Below are positions 12,001 to 17,107 of a stretch of 64,000 nucleotides of DNA, piece by piece. Position numbers and translations under genes: made by a program. The stretch lies in the NCBI GenBank assembly GCA_029010715.1, contig JAQXKZ010000031.1, positions 1 to 64,000 of the forward strand. Direction: 5' to 3'. The notes beneath the pieces are model-generated. The model was not told the origin of the DNA, searched no databases, and saw only the letters and a list, made by a program, of their open reading frames with translations. Origin of the DNA: Clostridiales bacterium. GTDB taxonomy: Bacteria > Bacillota > Clostridia > Oscillospirales > Oscillospiraceae. Positions within the stretch are counted from its first letter, which is position 1. Every line of letters begins with the position of its first letter.

Positions 12001-13179
12001 AACGAAAACGGCGAGATAGAGATGAACTTTGTTGCCAGCTTCAATGGCATCCGTGATGTCGACCTTCTCACTGAGACTACGTTGAACGCCGCGGCGGTGG
12101 GCAGCATCGCCATTACCGAGCTCACCGGAAACCAGATGGTTGACAGTGCCGTTTCCACGGCGGGCAGCGTGACACTTAAGGCTCCCGACGGCGATCAGCT
12201 CGTAAGTCAGGTGCAGGCGGCTGGGGACGCGACCCTTTCCTCCGGCGGTGAAATGAAGATTCAGCATATCACCGCAGGCGGCAGGGCGGATCTCGCGGCG
12301 CAGGAGAGCATACTGGATAACCGTGATGACGGTGATACCAAGGTGAATGTGGATGCCGGCAGCGGCTCCATCATCTCCGCCAACGGCTCCATCGGCGCAG
12401 GCTCCGACGATCGGATCGACGTATCCATAGACGACCGTTTGACCACTGACAGCTTCGGTGATACCAACCTGAATGCGGTGGGCAGTCTTAAGCTGACAGC
12501 CGACACCACCGAGGGCATCCTCCACGTGGACGGCACAGGGGATCTGGTCATCGACAACACCGACGGCGATATGAATCTGGGCGCGATTGAAGCGGCAGGC
12601 GATGTCTCCATCACCGCGCAGGGCGGACTGGTCCTCGGCGACAGGCTGGGACGGGACGCACAGGTGAAGGGCGACAGCATCTCTGTCACTGCCAACAATG
12701 GCGATGTTGGCACCGCAGAAGAACCGCTGCTGGTGGATACCAACCCCGATGAAAACGGCGATCCCGGCGTTCTGAATGCGGCTGCCAACAATGGCGACGT
12801 GTTCATCACGGAGATTTCCGGCGACATGACCATCGGCACCATCACTTCCACCGGCAAGGAAAACAGTGTAAACCTGAAGACCGAAGATGGCAGCATTCTG
12901 GAAAGCGACAAGGGCAACAACGACATGATCAAGGACGCCGTGGATGCAGCCATTGAGGCAGCCAAGGCGCAGGCTAAGGCCGAAGCTCTGGAAGATCAGA
13001 AGCAGATCCTGGATAACTACGTCAATACCCTCGACGGCGTGAAGCAGGAACTGCAGGCTGCACTGGACAACCGGAATGCGGCAAAGTCCGATCTTGACCA
13101 GGCACAGGCGGAAGAAGCGGATGCTCAGCAGAGACTGGAAGACGCCAAGGCCGAGCTGGAAAACCTGAAGAAAGCGTAG
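1..13179 (+). CDS. Giant beta-helical repeat surface protein (adhesin-like), 5' end outside window, ends at an in-frame amber codon
   Basis: The frame is open from base 1, so the true start lies upstream. The first ATG in the window (22) is probably internal. About 4390 codons are visible. The sequence is rich in Ala, Gly, Asn, Thr, Ser and Asp with short strand-turn periodicity, as in filamentous-haemagglutinin-like or LktA-type filamentous adhesins. Bases about 400-3900 carry long-period repeats. The middle (about 5700-9400) is less repetitive, and 9660-10350 returns to a tight beta-helix repeat of about 20 residues (GDV/GNV-type turns). A helical segment lies near 10750-11550, and the 3' end (12940-13179) is an Ala/Glu/Lys-rich coiled coil. 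The frame stops at TAG 13177-13179 but resumes at once in the same frame. The role in adhesion is inferred from composition. No catalytic motif was recognised. Confidence 0.85.
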   Translation, partial: ADASVAGMNIGKESIAASVAVAVLRNTQEAIVQGGKITADSLTAKSLLNTGSGNSSEAKLLTGSGAMNSVKANVAVAYGRSRSIAGVAADALTVAGGNVQVLSTGSANTLADISNQDLAAVSAGIMTGYAYAQGVFQAYLQLDEGDSLTADSVSVETTYTANATTHLTPSAAGISGNLASINANVAVSNASSDSFARICGGGTITAGTVTVKADGTACSEAIIYTPAFKVSKVDVAANVVVALLDASNKAQLDGVTVNNAAVTVQAFLNNGEGESAKARLSNSAPVSITNEKGETVAVELAKYGLSSNIALAKNNSVNEASMTGASVLASEKALKVESDANSIADPGVQEADVKAGYMTAGVTVIIAEAEGSFKAFIDTTGAEIHVKTLDVTNTYTAKAEAETTQAVGGVDANAIKAETNVAKATVSTQGQAGICGNGSVTVDGKLNVKVTGTANARAGIASSTVELSGIKIAANAVDAQLLAKQYAFIEDANVTAAGVDIFSLFNTDKSGAVAQLGSVTTGSLNVTLAGASANVATANANATSHAYASGATIDAGTGIININSNATSMATADILLPNNNISLISIGVNVLEATAGGSYSAYLNGSAGSVTAGQLNISNTYTAKAKATTGASKDGISASGGNAQANKANAETNVTADAGVNLAVSDRDGEYSNDDSEGEPQLFIDVDTVSILADGTATAQAEVKTQSGVAINNAAVNDLKAVVSGEQKAQFNGAKLDGVSLSVKSIFNDGTEEGAVAVLGSATNKSIKASKYSAELNEVTAQMAGKSEASAKGADIRVSGAVSFLSDVKSYARAYTKAADASLGLVNIGAVKVDADADGTFVAAVSGSTIDAASLSVESSFTAYAEATAEQPTVSMDFASVQVNLADADAGASNRASITDSDITTTGVISDSSDGIQVKADGTATAFATIHAPTVSVSGIELLISDVNAAVSAAQEAYISGGSAKAANNNISITACLNDQAKEGAEAKLEATNMGLSGASINTNTADASVTAKNSAYASGTNFGSDDDISGKRSKLNILSLANSYALAHYNDSEFDANGADLGVMVMNANASGTFAAYLDSTGADAYLDNISIKLQYTSKSNAISTQPGSGIKVNGVSGETNMAIAASNTNATGGVKGSGNVYTGNLYIQVDGSGSSATADVDGKKVTVSANMIGLNYAQANLSMTQEAYLEGDGTVEADGDVNVISKMDNAASTSELGSNGGGKVSWSSDDNNWADANASMSNTASIRGNVRINKAGLVKVLAQTNGLKVTARAEAGDLAFSAAALDVVLTHAKIEGMTTDATVDGKAKIQAGSVIIQALGGTSGNVNQLISKAEVPTYKFSGVDGKVVRAYATVKSNTTSAGVGANAVITTTGDVTIYAETNTKMDSGSNKSTSVDLVGVGSYAFYNTVNDQSTKAYLNGKVYAGDKLSVEAKDKVEADSWLNNNSIGAVTSGTNKVNMQVAQNSSVVMGANADAEARNNVTLKANAYVDLHGIVNTTDVGLGTSSKASINLVWTRNQKITIDKNARLAARYGNLDILSGDSTEPYMNADLDMDGGGVIVAGEGPKATVKQTSKTEISVAEGAQITALFGKLQMKTVDTTCATADAYRHMIGVAGSNKSEAAVTTKVTSNITLGENNASAKQAYINARLTEVVSDIIQKLNAYASSTTISAGSSTTACADIKSMDNEQIISLYNVFLGGIDRLYIETETSEMDNNAVATAYIAGASGKATAKSNVMINSSDTKDAVVAKIYVSSMADVAGQDVQIVASAPNVQSTSCVESSAKAKADTATKWLVKIFTFGLADDGSEEAVASATLSVRSSVTLNGRFHLGGAAAGSFVDIDENGGLHYSGLDDQGFTGADAVGTVSDREIHLNRLYNDDRGSLTAKAYVGKEKATFNLKTLLYPGYKDNVVTENAGKMITIYDGSFLPNVVITNRSDRDLYVNQVTLINGKQPRPDLDIGLILSQSESRKPQYQIVNFFCTQYAHELPMLSIVSEKKGNVIFRATDGSNVLDQDVAEGIVDIRMNGGLLNTEAGTKLWANKLTATGADRIGTEQNPFLAYITEIARADYSGFVSQPERDAFISMKARGDIWANLRHVLMYSEYADGKVYEIDDPKLTLGEITSETGKVNLTIEAPGKVVAKLQSNTEMDVYLPGNGNNFVDAGKVTQDTVIKYVDENGNYVDSDYVLTSDGTVKHKGEDTYLNLADYLLYTDTENGERFYMLPNQLILRVSNKDGQLNFQGAEKEADGVTYDFSDLSFTLSGGKISKITYKDGDKVSKEIDFTSGTVTMNIGQVGGTVYMTRGDTLAWTLPDGTHIYLSNVFMKEENGSVTEVNPVSIGNNLYLLEELSGGRTYYHVVELAVDSSDNSLKGYLYKFDSTELGKASAYYKPQSAEEARAEAVKAVENAVSTLTETDRTTGLIAQAVAKAVAKAITADWKATVNVSATGGGSFPGLSSNVLITVQLEVADPDSMDPVSIEKISKEMARMVTSGNSSAIVTGENTGTLAANLGVNFNRGVLGERKGSVSITTDSSGNVTGMTIKNGSYTFSTTYNDKVGAYQVAEITDFNGDNWYKARYEELKNKYFTVTRDGNAYTIGFKTLKPVAGGEGVVSGDKLNGGYKKVNGGYLFVDNVKDTTGIFYMEDRAVAFTQDGEFYYVNINYARDEKGNIIDDLSQATLMYGPQMEQAKDEKDNPIYSVFQFQYLDPGKNALDPGDDVQKTFWSDGKDEEYQKILAIVQAADEKIREDNEKLPEAERKDGYKYEKTLKAVTDENGCLNYEKKSIPLYTATGQVQAKNAQGEYLYVAADGSIFSNSKDFEALSADSSSMAEVLEEHGQFTAYYYYPKGTVTITPAGTDGMNITYMPYSESGNISFDISRDSDGYGIVDRYTRVILTDNHTSGLPQGTLLYLDEDGKVVGAYTPNGLLRIYDKGSSLGATDGSGVSTEIYCEVNSNYIHMTPGAKFNLHQAATGVYMAPQSIGEVNMLAENSNAPVSRYFHSDYFSASDDGLVQMKRGDVQTMDGERLSTMGFRYPNNTTQTLFDGAYVSEVRDANNKLVMYVLERKDGSASTEPTTIILLPDGTWYASDSSAGVLQPISDRVVETLEQTHTLVEMTETLSGESITIIFGGENTSLNDKDNIVADSHTNVITNNLKIIATDNGNIFEENDPIVLKPFSGDTCNIQIIGSTATSGAYGGEAYAKTLLEANVNLHDTHVCEDGSIDLEIHKGYTGLKNVTVDDGGELTVDVVNGGNVSMENVSVLGDGQGSEGKLTVDTAEGNVSIGRDNGQDSHGIIISGVVDVTTGKGSISLTDAEISGTADISSRGEGSITMQNVDVTSTGDLTMTNRGDGAVDMDNVNIGGEATVSTDNGDVDMDVITVAQGGRLDLNTGNGDVTMGENGTASDNAITIDGTAEITSGTGKIHMDQVDVNQTGKLVVDTGKAGGNDNDVIVDAVYVDGLMTITTTGDPAQGSEPGSDLLMKNETSKLILDTNFRETGESEDGEEMFFDIGGNIGTPGCYFKVSYEGKDEKPSLTLNIRNANDIFLTQLTDIPTEIEDGEDTGRLEGDSVKTEHDECISDLGEKEVQVLIPDQTPEELAKQLAGNLAEEKLLHLVDGKLSGTEVRDILALSEEGIAEALTGMTSAQMEQLWNTVTGENSAPALEEKLTDVAAMREKLNAEGTDTSRLSDEKVKQAYEAYYLQKRNDYQKQLSNAVLGTLSAGESLTGAKIGALLGLSGKDAPMEAVLASIISGEKIKLDQNGEPIQAVDENQAPLYLNAEGNLTTEAKDAGGNPNEPVYVTEPMLDDESELFKAYWESLTDEQKQALLENAYEALAGKYPPVEDQTGEPRDLVLVIGTSTGESYLLNVGDITIKQSSGTFTAGEVVSTHGDVTITAPGIEGVAAGDKAAITDSYVQQMYKDKHVGEKTVDDTTTYGTDSNVYAENHSYTATEGGIGAATELTTEQRSWKEDVIANIVGEEPLPGADAYDPANVGSWDILRNENGEIEMNFVASFNGIRDVDLLTETTLNAAAVGSIAITELTGNQMVDSAVSTAGSVTLKAPDGDQLVSQVQAAGDATLSSGGEMKIQHITAGGRADLAAQESILDNRDDGDTKVNVDAGSGSIISANGSIGAGSDDRIDVSIDDRLTTDSFGDTNLNAVGSLKLTADTTEGILHVDGTGDLVIDNTDGDMNLGAIEAAGDVSITAQGGLVLGDRLGRDAQVKGDSISVTANNGDVGTAEEPLLVDTNPDENGDPGVLNAAANNGDVFITEISGDMTIGTITSTGKENSVNLKTEDGSILESDKGNNDMIKDAVDAAIEAAKAQAKAEALEDQKQILDNYVNTLDGVKQELQAALDNRNAAKSDLDQAQAEEADAQQRLEDAKAELENLKKA
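406..3900 (+). repeat. Five long-period (about 235-residue) protein repeats in the adhesin
   Basis: A block containing an F/Y-x-A-Y/F strand, a turn, and then a TYTAKA-like strand recurs with the F/Y codon at 406, 1117, 1795, 2521 and 3223. The spacings are 711, 678, 726 and 702 bp. The copies read FQAYLQ..TYTANA, FKAFID..TYTAKA, YSAYLN..TYTAKA, FVAAVS..SFTAYA and FAAYLD..QYTSKS. The DNA is diverged, so the repeat is clearest at protein level. It probably reflects ancient tandem duplication of a beta-helix module. Confidence 0.75.
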
Positions 13180-13218
13180 AATCCGGATGCGGACGCTATT
13201 CAGGCCCAGCAGGATAAG

Positions 13219-14838
13219 GTGGACAGCGCACAGTCTGATTATGACAAGGCCAAGGCCGAAACCCAGAACAAGCAGGATGCACTGGAAGAAGCCAAGAAGC
13301 AGCTGCAGGATGCGGTGGACAGCGCCGGCGACAAGACCTTCGGCACGGTTCCCGGATTGGAGGAAGCTGCCTCCGCTGAGGAAGCCCTGAAAGCTTTGGA
13401 GCAGGAAAAGCAGATTCAGGAGAAAGAACTGCTCGACCTGACGGATGTGCTGAACCAGGCACTCCAGGATGCAGCCAGCAAGCAGGCGGAAGCCAGCCTC
13501 AAGGAACAGAACGCATCATCCACCGGAATCACCGCTGACGGCGATGTGAATCTCGAGGTCAACAGCAGTTCCGGTTCCGCGGGCATTGGTGAGAAGGACA
13601 ACGCTTTGGGTATTACCTCAGGCGGCGTTACACACATCGGCACCGGCGAGGATACTGCGCTGAAGAATGTGGATATCGAAAGCGGCAGCGACCTGACCAT
13701 CGATCCCATAGATGCCGGGGGCGAGGTTAACATCACCGCAAAGGGCGACATCAGGGGCAGCGAGGATGAGGATACCGTGGATATTATCGCTCCTTCCGGC
13801 AACCTGAACAGCCTGGGAGGCGATATTGGAACCAAAGAGAATCCGCTGAAGACCTCGCTGGACAAAGTATCCGCTTTCGGAGAAAACGTCTATCTGGACA
13901 ACACCGGGGATCTCATCATTGATTCCATCATTGCGGACGGTGATCCCGATAAGGACGGCGGCAATGTGCATCTGACTGTTGACGGCGATGTCATCGACAG
14001 TGACTCTCCTGTCAAACCCGATGGTATCGATATTATTGGCGGCGATATCCAGATCGACGCCAGCGGCAATATCGGTACGAAGGAGAATCCTTTGGATGTG
14101 GAGTCTGACGAGTTTGGCGCGACCGGCGGCAATATCCACATTTCCAGCGAGGGGGATGTGAAGGTAGACAAGATCGTTGGTGCGGATGTCAGTATTTCCA
14201 GCGGCGGCAAGGTTACCGATAAGGACGACGAGGATGCCATTATTGCCGGCAACCTGGACATTGATGCAGGTGTTGTCGGTGAGGAAAACAATCCTCTCAA
14301 CGTAAATGTTTCCGGCAAGCTGGACATTAACGCGAAGTATGGCTATATCAACCTTGTAAACAGCTATCGGGCAGCTGACAGCATATGGAATTACAGAACA
14401 CTCATCCATAAACCAACCGGGATCCGGGTTTCCGGCTATATTTCCAGTAATGCTGAATTGTTTGTAACGAACGGCTGCGAGCATGAAAACTGCATGATCT
14501 GTAAATATCTGGAAAAACTGCCCGCATCTATTGTCCTTTCCCGTTATAACATCACCATGAGCGGACATTATTATGGTAAGCTTTATGTCCAGATCCCTGT
14601 GGATGAAAAATTCAATGGGCAGATCGTGACAATTGCGTACTGTGATGACGGTAAGCTGATAACAATTCAGGTTGAGGTCAAGGATGGATTTGCAAGCTTC
14701 TTCGTGGACAGACTACATACCTTTGTGATTCTGGACGGTCAGTACCATGCAGTCACGGAAGGCGGTCATCAGATGCTTGCATCGGATGAAACCGGGGAGA
14801 CCGTATACGCAGAAAGTCTCCTGAATGCCGGCGCCTAA
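13219..14838 (+). CDS. C-terminal part of the giant adhesin-like protein, downstream of the in-frame amber codon
   Basis: This is in the same frame as the upstream gene and separated from it only by TAG at 13177-13179. The codons from 13180 on (NPDADAIQAQQDK...) continue the same coiled coil, so this is the natural C-terminus and not an independent gene. If it is translated separately, the first usable start is GTG 13219, and no strong ribosome binding site precedes it. Residues 1-95 are coiled coil. About 100-370 are beta-helix repeats with GDI/GNI turns. The last about 150 residues form a non-repetitive domain with C..C..C residues near 14478-14505 and an HTFVIL segment, like the terminal Ig-like domains of clostridial surface proteins. 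No LPXTG motif or membrane anchor is seen. Codon use becomes more AT-rich after about 14340. Confidence 0.75.
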   Translation: MDSAQSDYDKAKAETQNKQDALEEAKKQLQDAVDSAGDKTFGTVPGLEEAASAEEALKALEQEKQIQEKELLDLTDVLNQALQDAASKQAEASLKEQNASSTGITADGDVNLEVNSSSGSAGIGEKDNALGITSGGVTHIGTGEDTALKNVDIESGSDLTIDPIDAGGEVNITAKGDIRGSEDEDTVDIIAPSGNLNSLGGDIGTKENPLKTSLDKVSAFGENVYLDNTGDLIIDSIIADGDPDKDGGNVHLTVDGDVIDSDSPVKPDGIDIIGGDIQIDASGNIGTKENPLDVESDEFGATGGNIHISSEGDVKVDKIVGADVSISSGGKVTDKDDEDAIIAGNLDIDAGVVGEENNPLNVNVSGKLDINAKYGYINLVNSYRAADSIWNYRTLIHKPTGIRVSGYISSNAELFVTNGCEHENCMICKYLEKLPASIVLSRYNITMSGHYYGKLYVQIPVDEKFNGQIVTIAYCDDGKLITIQVEVKDGFASFFVDRLHTFVILDGQYHAVTEGGHQMLASDETGETVYAESLLNAGA

Positions 14839-14846
14839 AAATCACA

Positions 14847-14877
14847 ACCATGCTGCCGAAGCTTTCGGCAGCATGGT
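14847..14877 (+). terminator. Perfect 14-bp hairpin after the adhesin gene
   Basis: The arms at 14847-14860 and 14864-14877 are perfect inverted repeats around a 3-nt loop, 9 nt after the stop codon. No T tract follows, so it may stabilise the mRNA end or work together with the next hairpin. Confidence 0.55.
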
Positions 14878-14902
14878 ACAAGAATCCGAAATGAAAAAGC
14901 AT

Positions 14903-14953
14903 AGCCCCCTGATACAGTTCACACACAGAGGACTGTATCAGGGGGGCTTGTTA
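14903..14953 (+). terminator. Second hairpin with weak T tract, probable terminator
   Basis: Arms 14903-14918 and 14932-14948 pair over about 16 bp with one extra G, and are followed by TTGTTATT. Together with the preceding hairpin this closes the adhesin transcription unit. Confidence 0.6.
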
Positions 14954-15301
14954 TTGACGAAAAATACGATCCCGTTGCCGTATCAACACTTCCTTGACCT
15001 GTTCCCCATCCTGGCCCTGTGAAACCAGGAGCGAACAAAAGAAAGCAGGCCCACGGCCCGGAACCTGGCGGTTCGGACCGGGTGCCTGCTTCACTTTCAA
15101 AGGGGGTTTTATGTGGCCCGGGAGGTAAATGCTTTTCGCGGGATATACAGCGATGTGAGATTAACCCGTGTGGAACGGGTTCTTCTGGAGCAAATGAGAA
15201 AGCACCCGGTGCACTTTGTCTGATGTATCGAGGAAGGTAGAGCGAGAAACATGCGCTTGCCCTTGGGCAAGCCATGCAGCATAAAGAAAGAGCGTGATGG
15301 A
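14954..15301. other. Intergenic stretch without a convincing gene
   Basis: The stretch holds an imperfect long hairpin (about 15044-15062 with 15072-15090, arms AGCAGGC/GCCTGCT) and a smaller one near 15163-15181 (AACCCG/CGGGTT). A short open frame at 15019-15240 has no recognisable product and a biased composition. A promoter for the downstream nfo gene may lie here, but no clear -35/-10 pair was found. Confidence 0.4.
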
Positions 15302-16144
15302 ATGAATTCAATCTATATTGGCTGCCATCTGTCGGTGAGCAACGGCTACGAGGCTATGGGCAAGACGATGCTGGACTTCGGCGGGAACACCTTTGCCTTT
15401 TTTACAAGGAACCCACGGGGCGGAAAGTCGAAAGACATTCTGCCCGAAGACGCGGATGCTCTGCGGTCGCTTGCGGACAGAAAATGCTTCGGGCCCCTGG
15501 TAGCCCACGGCAGCTATACGATGAACCTCTGCGCCGCAAAGAGTGAGACCCGCGAAAATGGTCTGGATATGTTGGAAAAAGACCTGCTGCGCATGGAGCA
15601 GCTCCCCGGCAACTATTACAATTTCCACCCCGGCTCTCATACCGGGCAGGGGATTGAGACGGGGATTGAGTTAATCGCAGAAGCGTTGAACCGCTTTCTG
15701 TGGCCGGAAATGCAGACAACCGTACTCCTGGAGACCATGGCAGGCAAGGGCTCAGAGGTAGGCGGCTGCTTTGAAGAACTGCGGGAGATCATCGACCGGA
15801 TTGAGCAAAAGGACAAGCTGGGCGTCTGTTTGGACACCTGCCACGTGTGGGATGCGGGCTATGATCTGGTGAAGGATCCGGACGGTGTGCTGACCCGGTT
15901 CGACAAAGTGATCGGCCTGGAGCGTCTGCTGGCGGTTCATTTCAATGACAGCAAAAACCCCTGCGGTTCTCATAAGGACCGCCATGAGAAGCTTGGACAG
16001 GGCCAGATCGGCATGGAGGCCATGAGACGGATCGCGCTGCATCCCGCCCTCTCCGGCCGCCCCTTCATTCTGGAAACGCCCAACGATGACGAGGGATACA
16101 TCCGGGAGATACATACTGTCCTTAGTTGGCTTCTGGGAGGCTGA
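15302..16144 (+). CDS. nfo: Endonuclease IV (AP endonuclease)
   Basis: This is a 280-residue protein of the usual length for endonuclease IV, which cleaves DNA 5' of abasic sites in base excision repair. All expected metal ligands of the AP_endonuc_2 TIM barrel can be placed: His in VAHGSY, His in NFHPGSH, Glu in LLETMAG, Asp and His in CLDTCHVWD, His in AVHFNDSK, Asp/His in DRHEKLG, and Glu in FILETPND. The ATG at 15302 is chosen over the upstream in-frame ATG at 15251 because the family begins at the first strand (MNSIYIGCHLSVSNG) and a purine-rich site precedes it. The stop is followed after 4 nt by a broken antitoxin gene, whose ribosome site (GGGAGG) lies inside the nfo 3' end. Confidence 0.95.
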   Translation: MNSIYIGCHLSVSNGYEAMGKTMLDFGGNTFAFFTRNPRGGKSKDILPEDADALRSLADRKCFGPLVAHGSYTMNLCAAKSETRENGLDMLEKDLLRMEQLPGNYYNFHPGSHTGQGIETGIELIAEALNRFLWPEMQTTVLLETMAGKGSEVGGCFEELREIIDRIEQKDKLGVCLDTCHVWDAGYDLVKDPDGVLTRFDKVIGLERLLAVHFNDSKNPCGSHKDRHEKLGQGQIGMEAMRRIALHPALSGRPFILETPNDDEGYIREIHTVLSWLLGG

Positions 16145-16148
16145 TTAT

Positions 16149-16391
16149 ATGGAAATGGTTGGACCGGTATCCGATTTGAGAAACGATTTTGCTGATATTT
16201 TATAGACCGCGCATGAAACGGCGCAGCCTGTGTTTATGACGAAAAATGGCTATGTGGATATGGACATGCTGAGCATGGAGGCTTATGAAAATCTGAAATT
16301 TGACAGTGAAGTATTTTTCAAATTGCAAAAGGCGGAGCGAGAGGCAGAGCTTACCGATATCCGCTATTCATCCAAATATGTAATCTTATGA
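16149..16391 (+). pseudogene. Phd/YefM-family antitoxin, broken by an in-frame amber codon
   Basis: Read through TAG 16203-16205, the frame gives 79 residues that follow Phd/YefM antitoxins of Clostridia closely: PVSDLRNDFADI, then HETAQPVFMTKNGY, SMEAYENL, and a TDIRYSSK tail. The amber codon falls where homologues usually have Lys, and the C-terminus ends early (KYVIL stop) where homologues continue for several more residues. No RelE/ParE-type toxin gene follows. Phd proteins repress their operon and neutralise the partner toxin. Here only an 18-residue peptide would be made, so the locus is probably decayed. Family assignment is from recalled consensus. Confidence 0.8.
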
Positions 16392-16957
16392 AGAGTCAGA
16401 GAGTAAAGAGGAATGAAAAAGCGGGTCATAAGCGTGCATGAATAATCGTTGTATTAATATCTGCTGATACATTTGAACCGCTCACAGTGAACCGAACCCC
16501 CATTTGTCAGATAAGCATATTGTACTGTCTGACAAATGGGGTATTTTGCTGTGACGAAAGTATTATCAGACAGACGATGTATACCGCGATTAAAGGAAAT
16601 GGCCATAAGGCGTGTACAGAAAGACATCATGCGCACAAAGAAGGCAAACATGAGTATGGCAGGCAAAGATCCTTACGTGAGGAAACTGAGCGGGAGCTAC
16701 CACTCCGCAGGCAGGGACAAATCAACAGGCGGCGCGATATGCAACGTGGCGCAGGGGGTATTCGTTGCCTGCCGTGACGCAAATTAATGCAGAGGAATAT
16801 GCAGTCGGAACATCAGGTGCCGCGGTTGCTTTACCATACGTCTTGCGGAAAAAGGCAAGGAACAGACTGTTTCAGAATTTTGTTAACATAACACAAATGT
16901 TTGCCGGTGAATTCAGTAATTATTTCAAAAATATGTACAAAATAACAAGGAAAAGCA
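16392..16957. other. Mostly non-coding stretch before the kinase locus
   Basis: This contains one strong inverted repeat (listed separately) and short open frames with no recognisable product. The best of these ends at 16787, with a possible start at ATG 16650 preceded by AAGAAGG. It would encode about 45 residues (MSMAGKDPYVRKLSG...) of unknown kind. AT content rises towards 16900. I see no IS ends or RNA gene. Confidence 0.35.
16498..16546. repeat. Perfect 14-bp inverted repeat, possible terminator
   Basis: Arms 16498-16511 and 16528-16541 are exact inverted repeats with a 16-nt AT-rich loop, followed by TATTTT. It could be a weak terminator or the scar of a small mobile hairpin element. 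It is not linked to an intact gene. Confidence 0.5.
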
Positions 16958-16987
16958 TTGACCAGGGGTTACGCTGCATGGTATCAT
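16958..16987 (+). promoter_or_regulatory. Candidate promoter of the kinase/FHA locus
   Basis: TTGACC (16958-16963), an 18-bp spacer and TATCAT (16982-16987) lie about 120 bp before the first kinase. The leader contains a small inverted repeat, TTGAC-N4-GTCAA, at 17068-17081 that could be an operator or RNA hairpin. Confidence 0.5.
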
Positions 16988-17107
16988 AAGAACAGATTTT
17001 GGAAAGTAGCGTCGTAAAGTGCGGCGCATTTCAACGAATGTGGAGCATTTTATAGAATAATGATTTGTTGACTGCGGTCAAAGGAAGTAATACGGAGGAA
17101 ATCAGCA

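Noticed and set aside
15019-15240. Small protein gene before nfo
   Set aside because: It has no ribosome site, overlaps hairpin structures, and has a composition unlike the real genes here.
13177-16205. Reassigned genetic code (TAG as sense codon)
   Set aside because: The AEC gene ends in TAG directly at the ribosome site for the next gene, and the antitoxin relic shows other damage. Two local cases do not support a genome-wide change.
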